Made by a program: the position numbers and the translations under genes. Below, one piece after another: positions 1 to 10,066 of a stretch of DNA of 64,000 nt; positions within the stretch are counted from its first letter, which is position 1, and every line of letters starts with the position of its first letter. Source of the DNA: [Muricauda] lutisoli (nom. illeg.) (GTDB taxonomy: Bacteria; Bacteroidota; Bacteroidia; Flavobacteriales; Flavobacteriaceae); the NCBI RefSeq assembly GCF_017313105.1, contig NZ_JAFLND010000001.1:806001-870000 (forward strand), written 5' to 3'. Under the pieces are notes generated by a model. The model worked only from the letters and a program-made list of their open reading frames with translations, made no database searches and was not told the DNA's origin.

Positions 1-144
1 CAATGTTAAGTTTTTGTTAAATGAAATTTTGAAATGTTGAAATAGCGGGGATGTCATCAAAAAAGATGTATCTTATCGACGTTTTTGGCAGTTAGTCGTA
101 TAATTATACTAAAAAGAACAAGCCCTAAAATTTTGACCAATTAT

Positions 145-672
145 ATGAATACCCCCGCAACTAAACTCTTGCTTGGCTTTTGCTTGGCTTTTTCTATTTA
201 TACAACTGCCCAAAATACTTCCAATGCGCTTTCTTACACCAGTAAGTTGGACAACCATAAAATTCTATTGAGTGCAGTAAATGCGACAGAGTTGGGTACG
301 TTGCTCAAAAAATCAGGACCATTTACCATTTTCGCACCTTCCGATGCAGCATTCGAGAAATTTTCGAACAACAAAATGGCAGAGCTGATCAATGCAGAGG
401 ATAAAAGCGCATTAAAATCGTTGTTGTCCTATCATATTGTAGCCGGTCAGCTGACGGCATCTCGCATGCTTCGAGCTATAGGTAGAGGTAATGGGATTGC
501 TCGTTTCACCACTGTACAGGGCAAAAAACTGACAGCACATTTGGATGGGTACGATATTGTGCTCACCGATCCTGTTGGTAATACCGCAAGAATAACTACA
601 GCCGATCTTAATTTGGAAAATGAAGGTGTGGTTCACGAAATAGACAGTGTTATTTTACCTGCCCAAATGTAA
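145..672 (+). CDS. Secreted fasciclin (FAS1) domain protein
   Basis: A 175-residue exported protein with one fasciclin/beta-Ig-H3 domain, a fold used for adhesion or ligand binding at the cell surface; the ligand here is unknown. The first ~23 residues after the ATG at 145 form a Sec signal peptide ending near TTAQ. The FAS1 hallmarks follow: FTIFAPSDAAF near residue 65, the central SYHIV segment, and a C-terminal VHEIDSVILP block. An in-frame TTG at 85 would add 20 polar residues before the signal peptide, so I prefer 145. It ends one base before the convergent pheT stop codon. Confidence 0.85.
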   Translation: MNTPATKLLLGFCLAFSIYTTAQNTSNALSYTSKLDNHKILLSAVNATELGTLLKKSGPFTIFAPSDAAFEKFSNNKMAELINAEDKSALKSLLSYHIVAGQLTASRMLRAIGRGNGIARFTTVQGKKLTAHLDGYDIVLTDPVGNTARITTADLNLENEGVVHEIDSVILPAQM

Positions 673-3084
673 TTAGCGAAGTTCCGCTCCCAATTCCTTT
701 TGATACTGGGCCAATAGTTTGCCCATTATTTTGTCGATTTGCTTGTCCGTCAAGGTTTTCTTTTCGTCCATCAAAGTAAAGCTTACTGCATAGGATTTTT
801 TACCTTCAGGAAGGTTTTCACCTGTATACACATCGAAAAGATTCACTTTTTTAAGCAATTTTTTCTCCGTATTCCAAGCTATATCGTATACTTTTTGGAA
901 AGAAACCGAGTCGTCCAGTAACAAGGCAAAATCCCTGGTTACTTCCGGGAACTTGGGAATTTCCTTGAAAGCCACGTTTTGAGTGCTTACGGACTCGAGA
1001 ATGGCGTCCCAGTTCAAATCGGCATAAAACACCTCTTGTTTGATGTCCAATTGTTTTAGGGCGGCTTTGCCGACCAATCCGAGAGACACCATTGTTGTGT
1101 TGTTCTTCACATAAGAAATGCCTTCCGCATAATCTGGTTCCGATAAAGGTTTTGTATCAATGTCCCTGAGACCCAAGCGCTCAAAAACATTGTCAACAAT
1201 ACCTTTCAGGTAGAAAAACTCCGATTTTTTGGAGGCAACGGCCCAACTATTTTGTTTGCGGTCGCCAGAAATAAAAATAGCCAAGTGCTGCTTTTCTTTA
1301 TGTTGGCCACTTACTTTGTGATAGGTTTTGCCAAATTCGAACAGTTTAAGATCTGTTTTTTGCCTATTGTGGTTATAGCTCACCGTTTGTAGGCCAGAAT
1401 GAAGCATGGAGGTCCGAAGCACTGATAGGTCGGAACTCAAAGGATTCATCATTTGAACAGCGCTATCATCATCCGAAGTGATCTCGGATGAAACCAAACT
1501 GTTGGTCATGATCTCATAGAAACCTTTGGAAGCCAACATACTTCCGATAACATCCTGAATTCTGTAGTTTTCGAATCGTGAAGTTTTGGCGATGGAGGCA
1601 TTAAGTTTTTCCTTGAAATCAATATTGTTATAGCCAAATACCCTTAGAATCTCCTCAATTACGTCAACTTCTCGGGTAACATCGACTCTGTAGGTCGGAA
1701 TGGTCAATCCGAGACCTGACTCGGTAACGTTGTTGATTCGGATTTCGAGGGACGAAAGAATGGATTTAATCGTGTCCTGTGGGATTTCTTGACCAATCAG
1801 GGAGTTTATTTTACTGAACGTCAAGAACACCTGTCTTTCTTGTGGTTTCTTCGGGAACAAGTCGGCAATCTCAGATGTAATATATCCTCCAGCGATTTCC
1901 TTGATCAATAAGGCAGCCCTTTTAAGGGCGTATTTCGTTACATTGATATCGATACCTCTTTCAAATCTAAAGGAAGCATCGGTGTTCAATCCATGTCTTT
2001 TTGCTGTTTTTCTTATGGAAACGGGATCAAAGTAGGCACTTTCCAAGAAAATGGAAGTAGTGTGCTCAGTAACGCCCGAGTGGATTCCTCCAAAAACACC
2101 GGCAATACACATTGGTTTTTCGGCATCGCAGATCATGAGGTCATCCTCGTGCAGTTCACGTTCAACCTCATCCAAAGTGGTGAACTTGGTTCCAGCGGGC
2201 AAGGTTTTTACTTCAACCTTGTTGCCTTTGATTTTAGAAGCATCAAAAGCGTGCAACGGCTGTCCCAGTTCGTGAAGCACGTAGTTGGTAACATCCACCA
2301 CGTTATTTATAGGGGTCAAACCAATGGCTTTTAACCTATTCTTTAACCAATCCGGGGAATCCTGTACCAAAAGATTGCTAATGGTAACACCGCAATATCG
2401 TGGTGCAAGGTCGCTGTCCATGACCTCCACATCCACCTTTAGCGAACGATTGTCAATGGAAAAATTACTAACCGATGGGGTAACCAGTTCCTTCTGTATT
2501 TCCTTTTGCTCCAAGCCTGCTTTTAAATCGCGCGCCACTCCAAAGTGACTCATGGCATCGGCTCGGTTGGGAGTGAGGCCTATTTCAAAAACTTCATCGT
2601 TCTCGATTTCAAAAACCTTGGAACAAGGGGTTCCAGGAGTCAATTCCTCATTGAGTACCATAATGCCATCATGGCTTTCACCAACACCGATTTCATCTTC
2701 GGCACAGATCATTCCCTGGCTCACCTCTCCGCGAATTTTACCTTTTTTGATCACCCAGGCTTCACCTTCTTTGGTGTAGAGCGTGGTACCTATAGTGGCA
2801 ACGGGCACTTTTTGTCCAGCAGCTACATTGGGAGCGCCACATACAATTTGTACGGGGGCTTCCTGCCCTATATCAACAGTGGTTAATTTAAGTCTATCGG
2901 CATTTGGGTGTTTTACACAAGTAAGAACGTGACCGACTACAATGCCCTTTAGTCCACCCTTAACTGATTCGAATTCTGATATGCCCTCAACCTCCAGACC
3001 TAAATCCGTTAAAAGTTCACCTGTTTTTTGAGCATCCCAATCAATTTGTAAAAATTGCTTCAACCAGTTATAAGAAATCTTCAT
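673..3084 (-). CDS. pheT: Phenylalanine--tRNA ligase beta subunit
   Basis: An 803-residue cytoplasmic subunit of the alpha2beta2 phenylalanyl-tRNA synthetase, which charges tRNA-Phe. Visible domains in order are an EMAP/OB-type tRNA-binding domain (about 40-150, with HPNADRL), the B3/4 editing module (about 215-390), the B5 domain (about 410-480) and a C-terminal FDX-ACB anticodon-binding domain (about 710-803, starting FPEVTRDFAL). The length is normal for the bacterial family. pheS is not next to it. A TAnnTTTG promoter lies just upstream. Confidence 0.97.
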   Translation of the reverse strand: MKISYNWLKQFLQIDWDAQKTGELLTDLGLEVEGISEFESVKGGLKGIVVGHVLTCVKHPNADRLKLTTVDIGQEAPVQIVCGAPNVAAGQKVPVATIGTTLYTKEGEAWVIKKGKIRGEVSQGMICAEDEIGVGESHDGIMVLNEELTPGTPCSKVFEIENDEVFEIGLTPNRADAMSHFGVARDLKAGLEQKEIQKELVTPSVSNFSIDNRSLKVDVEVMDSDLAPRYCGVTISNLLVQDSPDWLKNRLKAIGLTPINNVVDVTNYVLHELGQPLHAFDASKIKGNKVEVKTLPAGTKFTTLDEVERELHEDDLMICDAEKPMCIAGVFGGIHSGVTEHTTSIFLESAYFDPVSIRKTAKRHGLNTDASFRFERGIDINVTKYALKRAALLIKEIAGGYITSEIADLFPKKPQERQVFLTFSKINSLIGQEIPQDTIKSILSSLEIRINNVTESGLGLTIPTYRVDVTREVDVIEEILRVFGYNNIDFKEKLNASIAKTSRFENYRIQDVIGSMLASKGFYEIMTNSLVSSEITSDDDSAVQMMNPLSSDLSVLRTSMLHSGLQTVSYNHNRQKTDLKLFEFGKTYHKVSGQHKEKQHLAIFISGDRKQNSWAVASKKSEFFYLKGIVDNVFERLGLRDIDTKPLSEPDYAEGISYVKNNTTMVSLGLVGKAALKQLDIKQEVFYADLNWDAILESVSTQNVAFKEIPKFPEVTRDFALLLDDSVSFQKVYDIAWNTEKKLLKKVNLFDVYTGENLPEGKKSYAVSFTLMDEKKTLTDKQIDKIMGKLLAQYQKELGAELR

Positions 3085-3103
3085 ACTCCATTTTTAGAGG
3101 GCA

Positions 3104-3134
3104 CAAATATATAACAATAGGGGAACAGATTCAA
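3104..3134 (-). promoter_or_regulatory. Putative Bacteroidota promoter of pheT
   Basis: On the minus strand a TATATTTG (3104-3111) matches the -7 consensus TAnnTTTG, with a TTG about 20 bp further upstream (3132-3134). It sits about 20 bp before the pheT start codon. The call rests on motif match and position only. Confidence 0.5.
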
Positions 3135-3213
3135 CGATAATAATCACCATAAACCTTAAGTAGTGGTTTGTTTTAAAATGTATTTCCTACATTTAGGTTA
3201 AATCTTTCATTTT

Positions 3214-4473
3214 ATGAACAACCTAAGAATAGCTATTATAGGATTTTTGGTTTTATGCGCTTCTTGTAAAAAAGAAGAAAAGCCCCAATTGATTACAGGT
3301 GATTGGTTGGCTAAAATTGAAGTTTCCGAATCTCAGGAGTTGCCTTTTGAGTTCACACTTTCCAAAAATGAAGATGGTGGATACGAAATGAAGGTCTACA
3401 ATGCCGAGGAAGTGGTCACTATAGATGAATTCACGTTCAACGGGGATTCCATCAACATTCGCATGCCAATTTTTGAAGGCCATATCTCTGGTGCGTACAC
3501 TGCGAATGGTATTACCGGTGAATTTATAGAAGAAAGTAAAGAGCGTAGAGTTCCCTTTAGGGCCGAACATGGAACAAGCGATCGTTTTGAAGTGAAGGAG
3601 GATGCAGCGGTGAATATTTCTGGTGTTTGGGAAACCTACTTTAAAGTTAATACCGAAGACGAGTATCTGGCAAAGGGTATTTTTATGCAGAGCGGAAATA
3701 AAGTTAAAGGTACGTTTAGAACCAAAACAGGTGATTATCGTTATTTAGATGGTGTTGTGACCGGGGATAGCATGAAACTTTCTGCCTTCGACGGTTCCCA
3801 TGTATTCTTGTTTTTGGCCCATGTAACGGATAGCACTTTAAATGGCAAATTTTATTCTGGTAAACATACGGTTCAGGAATTTATGGGAGCAAGGAACGAA
3901 GGGTTTGAGCTTCCGGATTCCAATGAACTGACTTTTTTAAGGGAAGGGTACGACAAATTTGATTTTGCTTTTCCAAATGAAAAAGGAGAAATGGTAGGTT
4001 TGGATAATTCCATGTTCCAAGGTAAGCCCGTGCTCGTGCAGATTATGGGCACATGGTGCACCAATTGTTTGGACGAAACACGTTTTTATGTGGATTTCCT
4101 CAAGAACAACCCCGATTTGGACCTGCAGTTTGTTGGCTTGGCGTTCGAATATGCAAAGACAGAGGAAAAAGCTTTCGAGGGCATAAAAAGGCTTAAAGAA
4201 CGAGAGGATGTCCCTTACCCAATACTATTGGCGCAATACGGGACTTCGAACAAACAAAAGGCCAATGAGAAATTACCAATGCTAAACCATATTCTTTCCT
4301 ATCCTACAACTATTTATATTGACAAAACAGGAGAGGTGCGTAAAATCCACACAGGGTTTAATGGTCCTGCAACAGGTGAAAAATTTGTTGAATTCAAAGA
4401 AGAGTTTAATAAGACCATTCAGAAATTGACTTCTTCGGAAGAATCGGAAAAAGAAACCGATGAAGCTATATGA
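3214..4473 (+). CDS. Thioredoxin-fold (TlpA-like) lipoprotein
   Basis: A 419-residue periplasmic lipoprotein: hydrophobic N-terminus with lipobox-like CASC and mature Cys around residue 19. Residues ~30-240 form a large beta-rich region of repeated substrate-like strands. A thioredoxin domain occupies ~250-400, with the redox motif WCTNC near residue 281 and a cis-Pro segment SYPTTIYID. TlpA/ResA-like proteins usually reduce disulfides or help cytochrome maturation; the specific partner is not apparent. Its 3' end overlaps the convergent leuB by 8 bp. Confidence 0.85.
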   Translation: MNNLRIAIIGFLVLCASCKKEEKPQLITGDWLAKIEVSESQELPFEFTLSKNEDGGYEMKVYNAEEVVTIDEFTFNGDSINIRMPIFEGHISGAYTANGITGEFIEESKERRVPFRAEHGTSDRFEVKEDAAVNISGVWETYFKVNTEDEYLAKGIFMQSGNKVKGTFRTKTGDYRYLDGVVTGDSMKLSAFDGSHVFLFLAHVTDSTLNGKFYSGKHTVQEFMGARNEGFELPDSNELTFLREGYDKFDFAFPNEKGEMVGLDNSMFQGKPVLVQIMGTWCTNCLDETRFYVDFLKNNPDLDLQFVGLAFEYAKTEEKAFEGIKRLKEREDVPYPILLAQYGTSNKQKANEKLPMLNHILSYPTTIYIDKTGEVRKIHTGFNGPATGEKFVEFKEEFNKTIQKLTSSEESEKETDEAI

Positions 4474-5584
4474 TGGTTGATTTGCCCAAATCGATATTTT
4501 CATCGTTCATGAGGGAGTCATCTTCAATATCCACAATGTTGTGAGCAATAAAATCTCCGACTTGATTAGTTCCGTATTGGCTGTTTTCCTTTAAATCAGG
4601 GGTAACAACACCTTTTTTCAAAGATTTGTCGACCGCTTTTTTAACGGCCCAAGCCTCTTCGGTCAATCCAAAATGCTCCAACAGCATAGCTGCGGATAGG
4701 ATGGAAGCAATCGGGTTGGCTATGTCTTTTCCCTTGGCTTGTGGATATGAGCCGTGAATAGGTTCGAACAAGGCGTTTTCCTCACCGATGGAGGCAGAAG
4801 CCAACAATCCGATAGAACCACCGATCACGCTACCTTCATCTGAAATAATGTCCCCGAACATATTTTCCGTCAAAATCACATCGAACTGTTTGGGGTTGAG
4901 TATGATTTGCATTGCGGCATTGTCCACAAACATAAAGTCCAAGGCAACTTCAGGATAGCTTTCGCCAATTTTGGTGACCACCTTACGCCAAAGCCTTGAA
5001 GACTCAAGAACATTGGCCTTGTCAATTAAAGTGAGTTTCTTTTTACGTCCCTTTGCAGCTTTAAATGCCAAATGGGCTATACGGCTTATTTCATCCTCGG
5101 TGTACTCACAAAGATCGGAGGCTTTGGTACCTTCGTCGTTCAATTTTTTCTCCCCAAAATATATACCGCCGGTAAGTTCTCGGTAAATCACAAAGTCGGT
5201 ACCGTTGATCACTTTCTTTTTTAAAGGGGATTTATCCAACAAAGTCGGATGGGACAAAACAGGCCTGATATTGGCAAACAGTCCAAGTTCTTTGCGCAAT
5301 TGCAGTAAACCTTGCTCAGGTCGGACCTTCGCATCCGGATCATTATCATATTTAGGGTCGCCAATGGCACCGAAAAGAACCGCATCAGACTCTTTGCAGA
5401 GCTTTAGCGTAGCATCCGGTAGTGGAGTTCCTTTTTTATCGATGGCAATGGCGCCAACAGGAGCTTCCTTAAAAATAAAATGTTGATTAAAGGTCTCTTC
5501 TACGGCCTCCAAGCATTTTACTGCCTGGGCCAACACTTCGGGTCCTACACCATCTCCAGGAAGCAATGCAATTTTTAATGCCAT
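4466..5584 (-). CDS. leuB: 3-isopropylmalate dehydrogenase
   Basis: A 372-residue NAD-dependent beta-decarboxylating dehydrogenase of leucine biosynthesis, converting 3-isopropylmalate to the 2-oxo precursor of leucine. The N-terminal LLPGDGVGPEV and C-terminal FEPIHGSYPQAKGKDIANP blocks are diagnostic, and the metal/substrate Asp residues lie in DNAAMQ and GDIISDE. It follows leuA on the same strand with a 14-bp gap. leuC and leuD are absent from the window, so the pathway is split. Confidence 0.96.
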   Translation of the reverse strand: MALKIALLPGDGVGPEVLAQAVKCLEAVEETFNQHFIFKEAPVGAIAIDKKGTPLPDATLKLCKESDAVLFGAIGDPKYDNDPDAKVRPEQGLLQLRKELGLFANIRPVLSHPTLLDKSPLKKKVINGTDFVIYRELTGGIYFGEKKLNDEGTKASDLCEYTEDEISRIAHLAFKAAKGRKKKLTLIDKANVLESSRLWRKVVTKIGESYPEVALDFMFVDNAAMQIILNPKQFDVILTENMFGDIISDEGSVIGGSIGLLASASIGEENALFEPIHGSYPQAKGKDIANPIASILSAAMLLEHFGLTEEAWAVKKAVDKSLKKGVVTPDLKENSQYGTNQVGDFIAHNIVDIEDDSLMNDENIDLGKSTII

Positions 5585-5598
5585 ATGGTATGCGTAAT

Positions 5599-6771
5599 TT
5601 AAGCTAGGCTTTTCATTCCGATATTGCTGGTCTCAACAATTTCGTGGATGTCCTCATCCAATATTTCTTTTTTAACATCGGCATACTTCAAAAAGTTTTG
5701 GTAAACGGCATCCAATTGAACTTTTGTTAGTTCGTAGCCAACATTTTTTGCTCTATAAGCCAAAGCGGCGCGACCACTTCTTGCTGTCAATACAATGGAA
5801 GATTCACTCACTCCAACATCTTTAGGGTCAATGATTTCGTAGGTTTCACGTTGTTTGATCACTCCGTCTTGGTGAATTCCTGAACTATGCGCAAATGCAT
5901 TAGATCCCACAATAGCTTTATTGGGCTGGACTGGCATTCCCATTTTTTGTGAAACCATGGTGCTGGTGTCCCAAAGCAGTTTACTGTTGATGTCGGTGTC
6001 TAAATTTAAATAAGGGTGTTGCCTCATGATCATAACAACCTCTTCCAAAGAAGTGTTGCCCGCTCTTTCCCCTATACCATTGATCGTACATTCAATTTGT
6101 CTGGCTCCGTTGACTACGCCCGCGATGGAGTTTGCCGTGGCCAATCCTAAATCATTGTGGCAATGGCAGGAAAGAATTGCCTTGTCTATACCCTTTACAT
6201 TTTCTTTCAAGTATTTCATCTTGGCACCATACTCCTCGGGCAAGCAATATCCTGTTGTATCGGGAATGTTCAGTACTGTTGCCCCGGCCTTTATGGCCGC
6301 TTCACAGATTCGAGCTAAAAACTCATTATCGGTACGACCAGCGTCTTCAGCGTAAAATTCAACATCTTCCACAAAAGTTTTGGCATAGGATACAGCTTCA
6401 ACTGCACGCTCTATAATTTTATCCTGTGTGGAATTGAATTTGTATTTGATGTGAGATTCAGAAGTACCGATTCCAGTATGTATTCTTGGTCTTTTGGCAT
6501 CCTTAATGGCTTCGGCTGCCACTTCAATGTCCTTTTTTACCGCGCGGGTCAATCCGCAGACCGTTGCGTTTTTGACCAACTTGGCAATCTCGTTCACCGA
6601 TTTAAAATCACCAGGGCTAGATATGGGGAACCCTGCCTCGATTACATCAACTCCCAGTTCATCCAATCTTTCGGCAATGATTAATTTTTGTTCGGTATCC
6701 AATTTACAACCAGGTACCTGTTCTCCATCTCTTAGTGTTGTGTCAAAAATTTCTACCTTATCTTTACCCAT
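5599..6771 (-). CDS. leuA: 2-isopropylmalate synthase, short form
   Basis: A 390-residue enzyme condensing acetyl-CoA with 2-oxoisovalerate, the committed step of leucine synthesis. The HMGL-like TIM barrel begins with [12 protein letters not shown] and has the metal-binding SCHCHND motif. The typical ~510-residue LeuA carries a C-terminal leucine-binding regulatory domain; here the chain ends soon after the barrel and a short linker, so that feedback domain is missing. Pairing with leuB makes leuA more likely than a homocitrate synthase. It is divergent from the gene at 6919. Confidence 0.93.
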   Translation of the reverse strand: MGKDKVEIFDTTLRDGEQVPGCKLDTEQKLIIAERLDELGVDVIEAGFPISSPGDFKSVNEIAKLVKNATVCGLTRAVKKDIEVAAEAIKDAKRPRIHTGIGTSESHIKYKFNSTQDKIIERAVEAVSYAKTFVEDVEFYAEDAGRTDNEFLARICEAAIKAGATVLNIPDTTGYCLPEEYGAKMKYLKENVKGIDKAILSCHCHNDLGLATANSIAGVVNGARQIECTINGIGERAGNTSLEEVVMIMRQHPYLNLDTDINSKLLWDTSTMVSQKMGMPVQPNKAIVGSNAFAHSSGIHQDGVIKQRETYEIIDPKDVGVSESSIVLTARSGRAALAYRAKNVGYELTKVQLDAVYQNFLKYADVKKEILDEDIHEIVETSNIGMKSLA

Positions 6772-6828
6772 TATATCAACCTGTTTTTTTCTATGACTTA
6801 CGAAAATAGGGAAGGTGGGCTGAAGAGG

Positions 6829-6868
6829 AAAAGCAGTTAAGAGTATGTTACAACGTTAAACTGCTTTT
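6829..6868. repeat. Inverted repeat between leuA and the divergent gene
   Basis: A perfect 10-bp inverted repeat, AAAAGCAGTT (6829-6838) and AACTGCTTTT (6859-6868), with a 20-nt loop. It lies in the shared upstream region of leuA (-) and the 514-residue gene (+), about 57 bp before the leuA start. It could be an operator or a leader hairpin. No leader peptide rich in Leu codons was recognised. Confidence 0.5.
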
Positions 6869-6918
6869 TGAGTAATTTAAATAACTGAAAAACAAAGGTT
6901 TAAATAATATTTTTTACG

Positions 6919-8463
6919 ATGACAAATGCCCACAAGGATGCTTTGTTTGTACTGGTAAAATCGCTTTCCAAGTCCGAAAAGCGCCAATTTAAGCTATATG
7001 TTGGCCGTTTGGGGGTGAATACGGATGCTAAGTTTTTGGCCCTTTTCAACCTTTTGGACAAGATGCGTAAGTACGACGAAAAGCAGATTCTGGATAGTGG
7101 CATCGTAAAAAAATCACAGCTTTCCAATCTTAAAGCACACTTGTACAAGCAAATTTTGGTAAGCCTTAGATTGAATCCCGTAAACCAAAATGTTCGAATT
7201 CAGATTAGGGAACAATTGGATTTCGCCACTATTCTTTATCAAAAAGGGCTCTACAAGCAGAGCTTGAAGATTTTGGAAAAGGCCAAAAGCTTCGCCATAG
7301 AAAATGAGGAAAAGAACGTGGCCTATGAAATTGTAGAGCTAGAAAAGGTAATCGAAACCCAATACATTACCAGGAGTATCCCTGATAGGGCAGATGAACT
7401 AGCGGTTGAGGCCAAGGAACTCTCCGAACAGAATGTTATTACAAGCAAACTCTCCAATCTTTCGTTGCAGTTATACGGAATGATGTTGAAAGTGGGCTAT
7501 GTGCGTAGCGATGAAGATCTTCAAAAGGTAAAAAGCTACTTTGAAGAGCACTTGCCCAAGTACGATATTGAAAAGTTGGGCTTTCGTGAAAAATTGTGGT
7601 TGTACAAGGCACATTTATGGTATAACCTTTTGATTCAGGACTTTTTGTCAGCCTATAAATATGCCAGCAAATGGGTTGATCTGTTTTATGAAAACGAACA
7701 TATGATTCCGTTGAATCCCGTGTTCTTTTTAAAGGGAAACCATTATTTGTTGGAGTCACTTTTCTTTGTGAAATACGCATCCCAGTTCAGGGAAACTTTG
7801 GAAAGATTGGAAGAGCAGGTAAAGGACCCTAAGTTTCCCAAAAATGATAATATTACCTCGCTTGCCTTTTTGTACATCAATACCAATAAGCTGAACCTTC
7901 ATTTTCTGGAAGGGACATTTGACAAAGGGATTTACTTGGTGAACATTATCGAGTACGGAATCAAAAAACACAGGCAACAGATTGATGAGCACCACATTAT
8001 GTTGCTCTATTACAAAATTGCCTGCTTGTATTTTGGAAATGGGGACAACAAAAACTGTATTGCCTACCTCAAAAAGATTATTTCCAACAAAAAGCTGAAG
8101 ATGCGCGAAGATCTTATGTGCTTTGCGAGGGTATTGAGCCTAGTGGCACATTACGAAGCTGGAATGGACTATCACTTGGAAGTTCAGCTAAAAAGTACTT
8201 ACAAGTTCTTATTGAAAATGAATGACTTACATGAAGTGCAAAAGGAAATGATCAAGTTCTTGAGAAATCTTGGGGACATTTACCCGACCGATTTAAAAGG
8301 AGAGTTCCAGAAGCTGTACAACGAGCTCAAAAAGTACGAGAACCATCCCTACGAAAAGCGGGCATTCTTGTATTTGGACATCCTTTCGTGGTTGGAAAGC
8401 CATTTGCAAAACAAACCGGTTTCCGAGATCATTAGGGAAAAGGCTTTGGCACTTACTCGCTAA
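6919..8463 (+). CDS. Conserved flavobacterial protein of unknown function (TPR-like helical)
   Basis: A 514-residue soluble protein, almost entirely predicted helical, rich in Leu/Lys/Glu with repeated paired-helix segments (for example around residues 100-190 and 340-420), suggesting a TPR-type solenoid. There is no signal peptide or membrane segment and no catalytic motif I recognise. The start ATG at 6919 is the first in frame. Its 3' end overlaps the convergent pseudouridine synthase by 11 bp. Confidence 0.8.
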   Translation: MTNAHKDALFVLVKSLSKSEKRQFKLYVGRLGVNTDAKFLALFNLLDKMRKYDEKQILDSGIVKKSQLSNLKAHLYKQILVSLRLNPVNQNVRIQIREQLDFATILYQKGLYKQSLKILEKAKSFAIENEEKNVAYEIVELEKVIETQYITRSIPDRADELAVEAKELSEQNVITSKLSNLSLQLYGMMLKVGYVRSDEDLQKVKSYFEEHLPKYDIEKLGFREKLWLYKAHLWYNLLIQDFLSAYKYASKWVDLFYENEHMIPLNPVFFLKGNHYLLESLFFVKYASQFRETLERLEEQVKDPKFPKNDNITSLAFLYINTNKLNLHFLEGTFDKGIYLVNIIEYGIKKHRQQIDEHHIMLLYYKIACLYFGNGDNKNCIAYLKKIISNKKLKMREDLMCFARVLSLVAHYEAGMDYHLEVQLKSTYKFLLKMNDLHEVQKEMIKFLRNLGDIYPTDLKGEFQKLYNELKKYENHPYEKRAFLYLDILSWLESHLQNKPVSEIIREKALALTR

Positions 8464-9163
8464 GGCAGGCGTTCCAAACAGGGTCCTCTGGTGGAGGCGC
8501 CAAAAAAGCAATGGGCTCTTTTTGAACCGGGTGCATAATGGCCAGGCTTCTAGCGTGTAAATGTATGCCGCCATCCTTGTTGCTGCGGTCGGCACCATAT
8601 TTCAAATCTCCTTTTATGTAACAGCCTATAGCGGCCAATTGCGCCCTAATTTGATGATGTCTACCTGTTTTCAAATCAATTTCCAGCAAGAAATAATTAT
8701 CCAGTTCTTTTATGACTTTATAGTCCAACTCAGCCTTTTTGCTATTGGGAACTTCTTTGTTGTGCGCATAAGACTTGTTCTGCTTTGGATTGCGTACCAA
8801 CCAATGGGTCAAAGTGCCGTTTTCCTGCGGAGGGGCATTTTTTACGACCGCCCAATACATTTTTTTAGTCTCCCCTTGGGCAAACATTTTATTGAGCCGG
8901 GGCAGGGCCTTGGAGGTTTTGGAAAAGAGTACAATGCCCGAAGTGGGTCTATCTAAACGGTGTACGACCCCCAAATATACATTACCTGGCTTGTTGTATT
9001 TTTCCTTTAAATACTGTTTTACGACCTCGCTCAAAGGATCGTCACCTGTTTTGTCTCCTTGAACAATATCCCCTACGCGCTTGTTGACCACAATAAGGTG
9101 ATTGTCTTCATAGATCACTTGAAGGTTGGAGGGGGTGGAATGTGGGTTATTGTTACTTGACAA
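8453..9163 (-). CDS. RluA-family RNA pseudouridine synthase
   Basis: A 236-residue enzyme isomerising a uridine in RNA. It has the family signature HRLDRPTSG with the catalytic Asp (near residue 69), the N-terminal VIYEDNHLIVVNK strand, and the C-terminal TGRHHQIRAQLA and HLHAR motifs. There is no S4 domain, so it resembles the short TruC/RluC-like single-domain members. The target RNA cannot be told from sequence. It lies upstream of panB with a 14-bp gap from panB's end, possibly cotranscribed. Confidence 0.92.
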   Translation of the reverse strand: MSSNNNPHSTPSNLQVIYEDNHLIVVNKRVGDIVQGDKTGDDPLSEVVKQYLKEKYNKPGNVYLGVVHRLDRPTSGIVLFSKTSKALPRLNKMFAQGETKKMYWAVVKNAPPQENGTLTHWLVRNPKQNKSYAHNKEVPNSKKAELDYKVIKELDNYFLLEIDLKTGRHHQIRAQLAAIGCYIKGDLKYGADRSNKDGGIHLHARSLAIMHPVQKEPIAFLAPPPEDPVWNACLSE

Positions 9164-9177
9164 TTGTTGATTGAAGT

Positions 9178-9996
9178 TTAGTATGATTCCTCGTCATTCG
9201 GGAAATCCCGACTTTTTACATCATCTACGTATTGGGAAATGGCATTGCTCATTTCATCATAAAGGTTCAAATACCTTCTCAAGAATCTTGGGTGGAACTC
9301 GTGTGTCATTCCCAACATATCATGTACTACCAATACCTGTCCGTCCACATGTCCTCCAGCTCCGATTCCAATAATTGGTATCGAAACACTTTCTGCTACC
9401 TCTTTGGCTAATTTTGCTGGAATCTTCTCCAAAACAATGGCGAAACAGCCCAATTCTTCCAATAATTTGGCATCCGACTTTAGTTTATCGGCCTCTTCTT
9501 CTTCCTTTGCACGAACTGTGTAGGTGCCAAATTTATAGATGGATTGTGGAGTAAGTCCCAAGTGGCCCATCACAGGGATTCCTGCTTCCAGGATTCGGCT
9601 GATGGATATTTTGATTTCTTCACCACCTTCAACTTTTACCGCATGTGCACCACTTTCTTTCATAATCCGAATAGCGGAGCGTAAGGCTTCTTTGGAATCT
9701 CCTTGATAACTCCCAAAAGGTATGTCCACCACAACCAAGGCCCTTTTTGCGGCCCTGACCACAGAGGTGGCGTGATAGATCATTTGATCCAGGGTAATGG
9801 GCAATGTGGTTTCATGACCGGCCATTACATTACTGGCAGAATCACCGACCAAAATGGCGTCTACATTGGCGCCATCCACAATTTTGGCCATGGAATAATC
9901 GTAGGAGGTAAGCATACTGATTTTCTCACCGGTCTTTTTCATATCCACCAACGATTTTACCGTTACCCTTTTATATTCTTTTTTAGCTGTAGACAT
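9178..9996 (-). CDS. panB: 3-methyl-2-oxobutanoate hydroxymethyltransferase
   Basis: A 272-residue cytoplasmic enzyme making ketopantoate from 2-oxoisovalerate and methylene-THF, the first pantothenate step. The motifs [38 protein letters not shown] and [14 protein letters not shown], including the metal-binding Asp and Glu positions, are all present. Length is normal. The other pan genes are not in this window. Confidence 0.97.
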   Translation of the reverse strand: MSTAKKEYKRVTVKSLVDMKKTGEKISMLTSYDYSMAKIVDGANVDAILVGDSASNVMAGHETTLPITLDQMIYHATSVVRAAKRALVVVDIPFGSYQGDSKEALRSAIRIMKESGAHAVKVEGGEEIKISISRILEAGIPVMGHLGLTPQSIYKFGTYTVRAKEEEEADKLKSDAKLLEELGCFAIVLEKIPAKLAKEVAESVSIPIIGIGAGGHVDGQVLVVHDMLGMTHEFHPRFLRRYLNLYDEMSNAISQYVDDVKSRDFPNDEESY

Positions 9997-10066
9997 CGTA
10001 ATTGTATTTGATGGCTAAAAGTAAGCAGATTTGTTTAATTTAGGCTTCAATCAAAAAACTAATAAA

